20,588 nt of DNA from Gemmatimonadota bacterium (GCA_030550695.1 JAUQOX010000020.1:1-20588); one strand, 5' to 3'. Positions 6,833 through 14,385 are shown, numbered from the stretch's first letter. Program-made: numbers and translations. The notes: generated by a model not told the origin, from the sequence alone.

Positions 6833-7666
6833 ATGAGCGGCAGAGACCTTCCGGGATCGGGCACGATAGGCCTCGGACGCACGGGCGCCTCCCTGGGGGG
6901 GCTGTACCGCCGCGCCCTGGCTGTGTCCCTGGGGGTTTCCGCCCTCCTCCATGTGGCGGCCTTGCTCCTCTACCCCAGCCTGCGGCTCCGCATCCCGGCC
7001 GGAGAATTGGGGGTGGCTCGGGGAGGGGTGGAGGAGGCCATCCGGGGTGTGGAGCTGGTCAAGCTGGAGGTGGTCCCTCCTGAGGAGGAACCCCTCCCTC
7101 CCCGACCCCGGGAGGAACCCCCGGCGGAGGTCCGATCCCCGTCGGTCGCGGTCCGGGGCGGCGAAGGGGCCCAGCCTCCGCCGGCGACGGAGTCCCGGGA
7201 AGAAGGGCGACGGAGCCATGCCGAAATCCTGGCGCCCAAGGAGGGGGATCTGAGGCTGTGGGCTCCGGTGGACCCCGACCGCACCGCCCCCACCGCCCTG
7301 GAACTCCTCCGTCTTCAGCTGCTGTGGGAACTCGAGGCTCTGTCGGATTCCGCGGCCGTGGCGGAGGCCCTGGCCCGGAGGGCCCTGGATTGGACCTACG
7401 CCGACGGCCAGGGGCGCCGCTGGGGGATCTCGCCGGGCAAGCTGCACCTGGGCGACATCACTCTCCCCTTACCTTTTTCCCTGGGGCCCAGCCCCGAGAA
7501 CCGGGAAAAGATCCAGAGCCGGGTCTGGGAGTGGGAGGAAATCCAACGGGGGGCCGCCGGGGCCACCGTGCGGCAATCCTGGAAGGAACGGGACGAAGCC
7601 ATCCGCAGGCGCATGGAGGCTCAACGGAAACCCGACTCCACCGGAAGGGGGGGTGGAGGGAGCTAG
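6833..7666 (+). CDS. Inner-membrane-anchored protein with TonB-like N-terminus, unknown C-terminal domain
   Basis: The 277-residue protein begins with a short cytoplasmic segment and one transmembrane helix at about 29-48 (LAVSLGVSALLHVAALLLYP), the layout of TonB/GspL-type anchors. A proline- and acid-rich linker follows (VPPEEEPLPPRPREEPP, about 81-97, continuing to 118). The remainder, about 130-277, is not a TonB C-terminal domain. It has a helical stretch (ALELLRLQLLWELEAL), then RALDWTYADGQGRRWGISPGK and LHLGDITLPLPFS, and a charged helical end rich in E, R and K. I recall similar D-W-T-x-D-x-x-G-R-x-W-G-x-S-P-G-K segments in hypothetical proteins of Gemmatimonadota but cannot verify that. 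The protein would reach into the periplasm. Function unknown. Confidence 0.8.
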   Translation: MSGRDLPGSGTIGLGRTGASLGGLYRRALAVSLGVSALLHVAALLLYPSLRLRIPAGELGVARGGVEEAIRGVELVKLEVVPPEEEPLPPRPREEPPAEVRSPSVAVRGGEGAQPPPATESREEGRRSHAEILAPKEGDLRLWAPVDPDRTAPTALELLRLQLLWELEALSDSAAVAEALARRALDWTYADGQGRRWGISPGKLHLGDITLPLPFSLGPSPENREKIQSRVWEWEEIQRGAAGATVRQSWKERDEAIRRRMEAQRKPDSTGRGGGGS

Positions 7667-7694
7667 AGCCCCCCGGTGGAACGCCCGCCGGCGT

Positions 7695-7724
7695 TTGACG
7701 ATCCCGGCCCCCAAGGTTCATCTT
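7695..7724 (+). promoter_or_regulatory. Possible sigma-70-type promoter for valS
   Basis: TTGACG (7695-7700) matches the -35 consensus at five of six positions. It is followed after 18 bases by CATCTT (7719-7724), which matches TATAAT at only three of six. It sits just after the upstream gene's stop and would start RNA near 7731, giving a leader of about 145 bases before valS. The -10 is weak. Confidence 0.35.
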
Positions 7725-7736
7725 TAGCCTCTTCTC

Positions 7737-7765
7737 CGCTCTTTCCGGGACCGCCGGAAAGAGCG
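7737..7765 (+). other. Perfect 12-bp stem-loop in the valS upstream region
   Basis: CGCTCTTTCCGG (7737-7748) and CCGGAAAGAGCG (7754-7765) are exact reverse complements around the 5-base loop GACCG. This is one of the strongest hairpins in the window. The sequence after it (AACCTGTTTCATTTGG) is relatively T-rich but not a clean T-tract. It could therefore be a terminator for the TonB-like gene or the 5' structure of the valS message. Confidence 0.6.
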
Positions 7766-7810
7766 AACCTGTTTCATTTGGCCGGCGGGTTTCAGGCCCC
7801 CCCACGGTCC

Positions 7811-7863
7811 GGCCGGAGGGCTCCGGCCCGAGGCCCGAGGGGAAGCGGAGGGCAACCCGCCCT
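7811..7863 (+). promoter_or_regulatory. Hairpins of the valS leader next to the ribosome binding site
   Basis: GGCCGGA (7811-7817) pairs with TCCGGCC (7822-7828) around GGGC. AGGGC (7849-7853) pairs with GCCCT (7859-7863) around AACCC and ends directly against the Shine-Dalgarno sequence. The loop and 3' arm of the second hairpin (AACCCGCC, 7854-7861) can instead pair perfectly with GGCGGGTT at 7784-7791, so two structures exclude each other. No T-box consensus is present. Confidence 0.4.
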
Positions 7864-7870
7864 AGAGGAG
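7864..7870 (+). promoter_or_regulatory. valS: Ribosome binding site deciding the valS start
   Basis: AGAGGAG ends five bases before the TTG at 7876 and abuts an out-of-frame ATG at 7871 with no spacing. The spacing favours TTG 7876, or GTG 7882 at 11 bases, over the ATG. Confidence 0.6.
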
Positions 7871-7875
7871 ATGGA

Positions 7876-10635
7876 TTGGCTGTGGAACTGCCCCCCCGTC
7901 TGGATCCCCGAGAAATGGAGCCGCGACTCTATGCGGCCTGGAACCGGAGCGGCCTCTTTCATGTCCCCGCCCGGCGGGTGCTCGAGGAGGGCGGGGAACC
8001 CTTCGTGATCGTGATCCCTCCCCCCAATGTGACGGCCGTCCTCCACATGGGGCACGGCCTGAACAACACCATCCAGGACGTGCTGATCCGCTGGCGGAGA
8101 ATGCAGGGGAGGGCCTCCCTTTGGGTCCCGGGAACGGACCACGCGGGGATCGCCACCCAGAACGTGGTGGAACGGCTCCTGGCCCAGGAGGGCAAGAGCC
8201 GCCACGATCTGGGCCGGGAGGCCTTCGTGGAGCGCACCTGGGCCTTCGTCCGGGAAACGGGGGGGACCATCCTGGAGCAGCTCAAGGCCATCGGGTGCAG
8301 CTGCGACTGGGAAAGGACCCGCTTTACGCTGGATCCCGGGTTGAGCCGGGCGGTCCGGGAGGTGTTCGTACGCCTCTACGAGAAGGGCCTCATCTACCGG
8401 GGGGAATACATCATCAACTGGTGTCCCCGTTGCCACACGGCCCTGGCCAACGAAGAAGCGGAGGCCGAAGAGGTTCAGGGACGGCTCTACCATCTGCGCT
8501 ACCCTCTGGATCCGGCCGCAGCGCCCGCGGCGGAACGGGCCCGGGCCAGGGGGGCCGAAGCCCTGGGAAGGCTTGCCGACGGGCGGTGGTACCTTACCGT
8601 GTCCACCACCCGACCCGAGACCATGCTGGGGGACATGGCCGTAGCGGTGCACCCCGACGACGAGCGGTACCGGGAGCTGGTGGGGACCGAGGTGGAACTT
8701 CCCCTCACCGGGCGCAGGATTCTTGTGGTGGCCGACCCCTACGTGGACCGGGATTTCGGCACCGGTATGGTGAAAGTGACCCCGGCCCACGACCCCAACG
8801 ATTTCGAGTTGGCCCGCCGCCACGGGATCCCGCCCTTGGATGTCATGACCCCCGAGGCGCGCATGGGGGACAACGCCCCCGAGGCCTTCCGGGGGATGGA
8901 CCGGTTCGAGGCCCGCAAGGCGGTGCTCCGGGCCTTGGAGGAGATGGGCCTTTACGGTGGCGAAACGCCCCACACCCACGCCCTTCCCCGGTGCTACCGC
9001 TGCGATACGGTGGTGGAGCCCCGCCTGTCGGAGCAGTGGTTTGTGCGGATGAAGCCCCTGGCCCAACCTGCCCTGGAAGCCTCGCGCCGGGGGGTGGTCA
9101 CTTTCGTGCCGGGGCGTTGGCAGAAAGTCTACGAGCAATGGCTCGAGAACATCCGGGACTGGTGCATTTCGCGGCAGCTGTGGTGGGGGCACAGAATACC
9201 CGTATGGTATTGCCATGAGTGCGGCGCGACCCTCGTGGCCCGGGAGGATCCCTCCCGGTGTCCGCACTGCGGTAACGTGCGACTCCAGCAGGACCCCGAC
9301 GTCCTGGACACGTGGTTCAGCTCCTGGCTCTGGCCCTTCAGTGTGTTCGGGTGGCCGGAAGAGACGCCGGACCTGAAGGCCTTCTATCCGGGCCACGTCC
9401 TTTCCACCGCTCCCGAGATCCTTTTCTTCTGGGTGGCCCGCATGATCATGGCGGGTTACGAGTTCATGGGCCAAGCACCCTTCCGCACCGTCTACCTCCA
9501 CGGAACGGTGCGGGACACCAAGGGAAGGAAGATGTCCAAATCCCTGGGGAACGGGATCGATCCCCTGGAAGTGGTGGAAAGGTTCGGGGCCGATGCCCTG
9601 CGGTTCACGGTGGTCAGTGCGGCGGCGGTGGGGACCGACATCTATTTGGATCCCGAAGACCTGGAAGCCTCGTTCGCCCCGGGACGGAATTTTGCCAACA
9701 AGGTGTGGAATGCCGGCCGATTTGCGCTCCTGAACCTGGGAAGCGAGCCGGTGCGGGGCTTGGACGAGGTTGCGGACAAGTTGCGGATCCCTGACCGGTG
9801 GATCCTTTCCCGCCTGAACCGGGCCGTGCAGAACCTGACCCAGGATCTGGAGAAGTTCCGCCTCCACGACGTGGCCGAAGGGGCCTACCACTTCTTCTGG
9901 GGGGAGTTCGCCGACTGGTACCTGGAGCTGGTCAAGCCCCGCCTCAAGGACGGCGATGGGGAGGGCAGTCGCGAGGCGGCTCGAACGGTTCTGGTGACGG
10001 TCTTGGACAACGCCCTCCGCCTGCTCCACCCCTTGATCCCCTTCGTCACCGAGGAGCTCTGGCAGAAACTGCCCTGGTGCGGTCCGGGGCCCAGGCCCCC
10101 GTTCCTCATGGTGGCTCCTTGGCCCGAGCCCCGGCCGGAGTGGCATGACCCGGACGCCGAGGCCCGCATGGCCGAGCTCCAGGATCTCATCGTGCACACC
10201 CGACGCCTGCGCAAGGAGTACGGGGTGGCGGAAGGGGCTTGGGTCCGATTGGTCCTCCGGGGGGTGCCGCCTGTCTTCCGGGCTACCCTGGCCCAGGAGG
10301 AGTGGGCCCTGCGAACCTTGGCCCGGGTGGAACGGCTTGAGCTGGAAGGAGAAGTGGGGGGGGAGCCCGGCGCCCACGCGGTGCTGTCCGACGGAACGGA
10401 GGTCTTCCTGCCCCTTCAAGGCCTGTTGGATGTGACGAGGGAAGTCGAGCGGCTGGAGGCGGAGTTGCACCGGGTGGAGAGGCAGTTGGCAGGGACAAGG
10501 GGGAAGCTGTCCAACGAAGCGTTCCTGGCCCGGGCCCCCCGGGAGGTGGTGGAGCGGGAACGGGAGAAGATGGCCTCGCTGGAGGAACAGGCGGGGAAGC
10601 TCGCCGAGAAGCTCCGGGCCCTCCGGGGGCGGTGA
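7876..10635 (+). CDS. valS: Valyl-tRNA synthetase
   Basis: This 919-residue class I synthetase charges tRNA-Val in the cytoplasm. The N-terminus (ELPPRLDPREMEPRLYAAW) is typical for ValS. The HIGH motif is H57-M-G-H60 in PPPNVTAVLHMGHG, and KMSKS is at 552-556. The editing domain shows TTRPETMLGD and TPAHDPNDFE, with the aspartates used to clear mischarged threonine. CPRC near residue 185 and CHEC...CPHC near 446-463 look like zinc-binding knuckles. The last 70 or so residues form the charged tRNA-binding coiled coil (EVERLEAELHRVERQL). The TTG start is chosen for its AGAGGAG site; GTG at 7882 is the alternative. The stop overlaps the start region of the lipoprotein gene (TGATG). The hairpin-rich leader suggests regulated expression. 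Confidence 0.97.
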   Translation: MAVELPPRLDPREMEPRLYAAWNRSGLFHVPARRVLEEGGEPFVIVIPPPNVTAVLHMGHGLNNTIQDVLIRWRRMQGRASLWVPGTDHAGIATQNVVERLLAQEGKSRHDLGREAFVERTWAFVRETGGTILEQLKAIGCSCDWERTRFTLDPGLSRAVREVFVRLYEKGLIYRGEYIINWCPRCHTALANEEAEAEEVQGRLYHLRYPLDPAAAPAAERARARGAEALGRLADGRWYLTVSTTRPETMLGDMAVAVHPDDERYRELVGTEVELPLTGRRILVVADPYVDRDFGTGMVKVTPAHDPNDFELARRHGIPPLDVMTPEARMGDNAPEAFRGMDRFEARKAVLRALEEMGLYGGETPHTHALPRCYRCDTVVEPRLSEQWFVRMKPLAQPALEASRRGVVTFVPGRWQKVYEQWLENIRDWCISRQLWWGHRIPVWYCHECGATLVAREDPSRCPHCGNVRLQQDPDVLDTWFSSWLWPFSVFGWPEETPDLKAFYPGHVLSTAPEILFFWVARMIMAGYEFMGQAPFRTVYLHGTVRDTKGRKMSKSLGNGIDPLEVVERFGADALRFTVVSAAAVGTDIYLDPEDLEASFAPGRNFANKVWNAGRFALLNLGSEPVRGLDEVADKLRIPDRWILSRLNRAVQNLTQDLEKFRLHDVAEGAYHFFWGEFADWYLELVKPRLKDGDGEGSREAARTVLVTVLDNALRLLHPLIPFVTEELWQKLPWCGPGPRPPFLMVAPWPEPRPEWHDPDAEARMAELQDLIVHTRRLRKEYGVAEGAWVRLVLRGVPPVFRATLAQEEWALRTLARVERLELEGEVGGEPGAHAVLSDGTEVFLPLQGLLDVTREVERLEAELHRVERQLAGTRGKLSNEAFLARAPREVVEREREKMASLEEQAGKLAEKLRALRGR

Positions 10636-12038
10636 TGGCGGATGTCAGCGGGCGGGTGGGGCGCCGGCCCATGAAGGGGTGGAGGATGCGCTGCACGGCG
10701 TGTCGCCTGGTGTGGTTGTGGGCGGCCTGGCTGGTGGGGGGGTGTGCCCGCCCCGCCCGACCCCCCGGCGGACCGGAGGATCGCATCCCCCCCATGGTGG
10801 TGTCCACCTGGCCGAGGCCCTTCGACACCGTACCGGCCACCCGGGATCCCGTCAGGATCGTTTTCAGCGAGCGCCTCAGTGAGCGGACCACCCAGGGCCG
10901 CCTGGAGGATGCCGTGCTGGTCTCGCCGGCCACCGGTGCGGTGAGCGTGAAACTGACCCGGAGCGGGCTGGAGGTTTCCCTGGCAGGGGGTTGGCGGGAA
11001 GGCTTGGTCTACCGGGTGCGGGTCCTGCCGTTCTTCCGGGACCTGTTCAACAACGCCATGGACGGGCCCTTCGAGCTGGTGTTCTCCACCGGGGGCGCGT
11101 TCCACGAACACGTGGTGGCGGGGCTGGTCACGGACCGCCTGTCGGGCGAGGCGGTGGAGGGAGCCCGGGTCGAGGCGCAGGAGAACCGGGAAGAAGGGGA
11201 TCCCCAAGGGCCGGTCTACCTTTCCCGCACCGACTCCGAAGGGATCTTCGCTCTGCGCTACCTTCCCCCCGGTTCGTATACCTTGAGGGCTTATCAGGAC
11301 GTGAATCGCAACGGGGTCCCGGACTTCCGGGAACCGCAAGCGGCCACCACGGTTCACGTAGGTCTCCTGCCCCCCCGCCAGGACACCCTGGTGACCCAGC
11401 TGGCTCTGTTGCGTCCCGACACCACCCCTGCCGTCCTGGTGCGGGTGGAGGTACAGGATTCCGCCACGTTGCGGTTCGTCTTCGACGACCCCCTCATGCC
11501 GGAGTACCCTCTGGACCTGGTTCAGGTCACCCTGGTGCTGGAGGGGGAAGGGGAGCGGGGGATCCGGCCCCTCCTGTGGAAGCGGGGGCTCGACTCCCTG
11601 CGGGCCTATCGCGACTCCGTCGTGGCGGCGGAGAGGGCCCGGGAGCGGGAGGACTCCTTGCGGGCGGTGGCGGATTCCCTGCGCCGGGTGGCCGATTCGC
11701 TGGGGGCCCGGCTGGAGGCTTTGCGGGCGGCCGGCGATACCCTTGCCGCCGACTCCCTGGAGCGGCAGCTCGCGGAGTTGAGGGGGCGGATCCTGGCTGC
11801 AACGGCGGCTCCTCCGGGGACCCGCCTCCCCCCGGGGGTGCCCCCTCCCCCACGGGCGGGCGCCGGGGCAGCCCCGGCCCGGCCTTTGCCGGAGCAAGAG
11901 TTCTACGCCGTCCTGGAAACTCCTCTCCTCCCCGACCGCCCTTACCGGCTGAGGGTCTCCGGGGTGGTGAACGTGAACGGGATCCGGGGAGGTGGGGGGG
12001 AAGCCGTCGTCACCTGGCGCCCCCAGCGGAGGGAATGA
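10635..12038 (+). CDS. Lipoprotein with Ig-like (Big_5) and carboxypeptidase-regulatory-like domains and a coiled coil
   Basis: The 467-residue exported protein has a lipobox LVGGC with C37 as the lipidated residue. Residues about 51-153 look like a Big_5/SbsA Ig-like domain (PPMVVSTWPRPFDTVP to ELVFSTG). Residues about 158-245 resemble a carboxypeptidase-regulatory-like fold (GLVTDRLSGEAVEGARV, PPGSYTLRAYQD) and include a calcium-loop-like D222-V-N-R-N-G-V-P-D230. Residues about 318-388 form a heptad coiled coil with repeated DSLRAVA/DSLRRVA units, then a proline-rich linker. The last segment (420-461) returns to an Ig-like style. The start is uncertain: GTG 10632, ATG 10635 and ATG 10671 are in frame, and the last gives a compact 25-residue signal peptide. 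It is co-transcribed with valS and selA by position. Role unknown, probably envelope structure. Confidence 0.82.
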   Translation: MADVSGRVGRRPMKGWRMRCTACRLVWLWAAWLVGGCARPARPPGGPEDRIPPMVVSTWPRPFDTVPATRDPVRIVFSERLSERTTQGRLEDAVLVSPATGAVSVKLTRSGLEVSLAGGWREGLVYRVRVLPFFRDLFNNAMDGPFELVFSTGGAFHEHVVAGLVTDRLSGEAVEGARVEAQENREEGDPQGPVYLSRTDSEGIFALRYLPPGSYTLRAYQDVNRNGVPDFREPQAATTVHVGLLPPRQDTLVTQLALLRPDTTPAVLVRVEVQDSATLRFVFDDPLMPEYPLDLVQVTLVLEGEGERGIRPLLWKRGLDSLRAYRDSVVAAERAREREDSLRAVADSLRRVADSLGARLEALRAAGDTLAADSLERQLAELRGRILAATAAPPGTRLPPGVPPPPRAGAGAAPARPLPEQEFYAVLETPLLPDRPYRLRVSGVVNVNGIRGGGGEAVVTWRPQRRE

Positions 12039-12039
12039 G

Positions 12040-13455
12040 ATGGAAGGGGGGGATGCTCGGCGGTGGCTGCCGAAAGTGGATGCCTTGCTTGGGGCACCCG
12101 AGTTCGCCTTCCTCCTCGAAGCGTATCCCCGGGCCCGGGTCGTGGAGGCTCTCCGGGTGGTCCTGGCCGAGGCCCGGTCCAGGGGAGGGGAACCTGGAGG
12201 GGCGGGGGCGGCAGGGACCACGGACCCGGCGGGAGCCGGCGAGTGGGCTCGTCGGGTCCAGGAACGTCTCCAGGAGGCCGATCGGCCCTCTTTGCGCCCC
12301 GTGTTGAACGCCACCGGGGTTCTCCTCCACACCAACCTGGGACGGGCGCCCCTGTCCCGGGCGGCCCAGGAGGCCATGTACCGGGCCGCCCGGGGCTATT
12401 CCAACCTGGAATTCGACCTGGAGGCGGGGGAACGGGGCCGCCGTTACGTCCACTGCGTGGGCCTTTTGCGGGAGCTCACCGGGGCCCCCGATGCCTTGGT
12501 GGTGAACAACAACGCCGCGGCCGTCCTGTTGGCCCTCCATACCCTGGCGGAGGGGAGGGAGGTTTTGGTCTCCCGGGGCGAATTGGTGGAGATCGGGGGC
12601 GGGTTCCGGATCCCGGAGATCCTGGCCCGGAGCGGGGCCGTGCTACGGGAAGTGGGGACCACCAACCGGACCCGCCTGGGCGACTATCGGCGGGCCCTGA
12701 GGCCGGGGGTCACCGCGGCCATCCTCAAGGTGCACCGTTCCAACTTCCGCATCACGGGCTTCACCGAAGAGGCTTCCCTTCCCGAACTGGCAGCCCTGGC
12801 CCGGGAGACGGGGATTTTTCTTCTCCATGACCTGGGCTCGGGCCTTTTTGCCCCGCCCCAGGTGCTGGGGCTTCCGCCCGAGCCTCGAGCCACGGAAAGC
12901 TTGCAGCAGGGGGTGCATGCGGTGGCCGTTTCCGGCGACAAGCTGCTGGGCGGACCCCAGGCCGGGATCCTCCTGGGAGAGGCGGAAGTCATTGGTCGGA
13001 TGCGGGAGAACCCCCTATGCCGGGCCCTCCGGGTGGACAAGGTGACCCTGGCGGGCCTCGAGGCCACCCTCCGGCACTACCTGGACCCCGAGGAAGCCCT
13101 GCGGGAGGTGCCGGTCCTTCGGATGCTCAGAGTCCCCCTCGGCGAGCTGGAGTCCAGGGCCCGGCAGGTGGCCGTGGGTCTGGACGGGACGGCCTGGGAG
13201 GCACGGCTGGCCCCCGGGATCGCGGCGGTGGGGGGGGGAACGTACCCGGGGGTGGAAATTCCCTCTTGGACCGTTCGGCTCCGACACTCCGGCTTCCCGG
13301 CCCATGAGGCGGCCCGCCGCCTCCGGACGGGCGAGCCGCCGGTGGTGGGACGGGTGGAGGAGGGGGAGCTGGTCCTGGACCTGCGGAGCGTGGACCCCGA
13401 AGAGGTACCGGTGCTGGTGGCCCGGTTGAGGGAAGTGGGGGGCGATGGGGGGTGA
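12040..13455 (+). CDS. selA: L-seryl-tRNA(Sec) selenium transferase
   Basis: The 471-residue PLP enzyme converts Ser-tRNA(Sec) to Sec-tRNA(Sec) with selenophosphate, so the organism presumably makes selenoproteins. Family signs are the N-terminal LPKVDALL helix region, PVLNATGVLLHTNLGRAPLS (87-106), VNNNAAAVLLAL, VGTTNRTRLGDY, ILKVHRSNFRITGFTEE, LLHDLGSG with D264, and the PLP lysine K301 in SGDKLLGGPQAG. Length is normal. The ATG at 12040 is one base after the lipoprotein stop and has GGAGGG at 12028-12033. The frame is open further upstream, but those codons overlap the lipoprotein gene. A Gly/Ala-rich stretch at about 47-67 looks like a loose linker. selB and selC are absent here, and the next gene overlaps by 11 bases. 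Confidence 0.96.
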   Translation: MEGGDARRWLPKVDALLGAPEFAFLLEAYPRARVVEALRVVLAEARSRGGEPGGAGAAGTTDPAGAGEWARRVQERLQEADRPSLRPVLNATGVLLHTNLGRAPLSRAAQEAMYRAARGYSNLEFDLEAGERGRRYVHCVGLLRELTGAPDALVVNNNAAAVLLALHTLAEGREVLVSRGELVEIGGGFRIPEILARSGAVLREVGTTNRTRLGDYRRALRPGVTAAILKVHRSNFRITGFTEEASLPELAALARETGIFLLHDLGSGLFAPPQVLGLPPEPRATESLQQGVHAVAVSGDKLLGGPQAGILLGEAEVIGRMRENPLCRALRVDKVTLAGLEATLRHYLDPEEALREVPVLRMLRVPLGELESRARQVAVGLDGTAWEARLAPGIAAVGGGTYPGVEIPSWTVRLRHSGFPAHEAARRLRTGEPPVVGRVEEGELVLDLRSVDPEEVPVLVARLREVGGDGG

Positions 13456-14059
13456 TCTGCACCGGGCGGGGAGGGGCCCGCTGCGACCCGCCGTTTTCCT
13501 GGATCGGGACGGTACGCTGGTTCCCGAAAGGGAAGACCTGGCGGATCCGGACAAGCTGTTCCTGCTTCCAGGCGTGGCGGAGGGCCTCAAGAGACTGAAG
13601 GCTGCCGGCTACCTCCTGGTGGTGGTGACGAATCAATCCGGGATCGGGCGTGGTCTGTACGGCTGGAAGGAGTATCAGGCCGTGGCCCGGCGTCTGGACG
13701 AGCTTTTGGCCCGGGAAGGGATCCGGTTGGATGCCACGTATGTCTGTCCCCATCACCCGGGGGTGGACGGGCCGTGCTCCTGTCGCAAGCCGGGGGTGGG
13801 GCTTTTCCGGCAGGCTGCAGCGGAGCTGGGGGTGGACCTGGGCCGGTCTTGGGGGGTCGGAGACCGGTTGCGGGACCTCCTCCCGGTGGGGGAGCTGGGG
13901 GGAAGGGGGGTCCTGGTGCGGACGGGGTACGGCAAGGAGGAGGAAGCGGCCTCGGGGGGGAGGTTTGCGGTGGCGGAGGATTTTGCGGAGGCGGTGGGGT
14001 GGATCTTGGAAGGCCCCCGGCAAGCCACTCCCTCTTCCGGCGGGCGCCCACTCCCTTGA
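13445..14059 (+). CDS. gmhB: HAD-IIIA phosphatase, D-glycero-D-manno-heptose-1,7-bisphosphate 7-phosphatase-like
   Basis: This 204-residue HAD-superfamily phosphatase is the size of GmhB, which removes the 7-phosphate of heptose bisphosphate on the way to ADP-heptose for LPS core. Motif I is FLDRDGTLV with nucleophile D20 and acid/base D22. Motif II is VVTNQSGIGRG. The GmhB-type zinc loop is C-P-H-H-P...C-S-C-R-K-P. Motif IV is VGDRLRDL. The N-terminal 12 residues are not conserved-looking and a later start is possible, but the ATG at 13445 overlaps selA by 11 bases in the usual coupled manner. Histidinol-phosphatase-type HAD enzymes are close relatives, so the substrate is inferred from the zinc loop and family style. 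No other heptose gene is in the window. Confidence 0.88.
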   Translation: MGGDLHRAGRGPLRPAVFLDRDGTLVPEREDLADPDKLFLLPGVAEGLKRLKAAGYLLVVVTNQSGIGRGLYGWKEYQAVARRLDELLAREGIRLDATYVCPHHPGVDGPCSCRKPGVGLFRQAAAELGVDLGRSWGVGDRLRDLLPVGELGGRGVLVRTGYGKEEEAASGGRFAVAEDFAEAVGWILEGPRQATPSSGGRPLP

Positions 14060-14186
14060 GGGGATCCCGGCTCGGCCTCCGAGGCCCCGTTACCCTCGGC
14101 CTGGTTCGCTTCGGGGCGCCCGGGGGGCGAGGGTCCCCGGACGGCTTCCGTTCCCGCCTGGGAGGGACGGCCGTGGTTCGCCCGGT

Positions 14187-14240
14187 GGGGTGAGGTCGGG
14201 GGGAGGCGGGGGGCGATCCGGGGGGGGTGCTCCAGGGGGG
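14187..14240 (+). other. Putative G-quadruplex-forming tract
   Basis: Five runs of four to eight G (14187-14190, 14198-14203, 14208-14213, 14220-14227, 14235-14240) are separated by loops of 7, 4, 6 and 7 bases. This satisfies the usual G-quadruplex rule with spare runs. The last run is also the 5' arm of the adjacent hairpin, so the two structures would compete. Confidence 0.45.
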
Positions 14241-14264
14241 TCGTCTCCCTCCCCCCCCTGGGGC
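14229..14264 (+). terminator. Strong hairpin, possible factor-dependent terminator of the selA-gmhB transcript
   Basis: CCAGGGGGG (14232-14240) pairs perfectly with CCCCCCTGG (14253-14261), and three outer pairs including one T-G extend it. The loop is 12 bases. No T-tract follows, so it is not a classical intrinsic terminator. It lies about 20 bases before the next promoter-like site. Confidence 0.4.
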
Positions 14265-14285
14265 CTTGGGAGACCGCGAGGTTGC

Positions 14286-14314
14286 TTGACCCCCCTTTGA
14301 CTGCCTTCTAGCTT
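14286..14314 (+). promoter_or_regulatory. Sigma-70-type promoter of the A-type carrier gene
   Basis: TTGACC (14286-14291) and TAGCTT (14309-14314) are separated by 17 bases in a local AT-richer patch, unlike the surrounding G-rich DNA. The -35 is near consensus and the -10 matches TATAAT at three positions. Transcription would start near 14321 and give a leader of about 110 bases. Confidence 0.55.
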
Positions 14315-14385
14315 AACAGGTCTAGGCCGGCTCGCCGGTCCCCGAGGAACCCAGGCATCGCGGGGGGGTAGTCTTCGCTTCGACA

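Noticed and set aside
7667..7875. A T-box riboswitch before valS (GGTGGAACGC near 7671 resembles the T-box core)
   Set aside because: The element lies at the very start of the gap, before the promoter-like site. It lacks the full core and is not followed by a terminator with a T-run before the gene.
7871..8008. A 45-codon frame from ATG 7871 overlapping the valS start
   Set aside because: Its ATG abuts the ribosome binding site with no spacing, and the peptide has no protein-like features. valS in another frame is certain.
7792..10470. An 892-codon - strand frame opposite valS
   Set aside because: It is the mirror of the valS reading frame in GC-rich DNA, with low-complexity composition and no motif.
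11630..11770. DNA tandem repeat in the lipoprotein gene
   Set aside because: The repetition is explained by protein heptads (DSLRxxA) with diverged codons and is not an independent DNA repeat.
10416..12377. A 653-codon - strand frame opposite the lipoprotein and selA
   Set aside because: The composition is artefactual (long P, R and G stretches), and it crosses two unrelated + strand genes.
14060..14193. An extra small gene after the phosphatase
   Set aside because: Open frames here only continue out-of-frame readings of the phosphatase gene and have glycine/arginine-rich artefactual composition.
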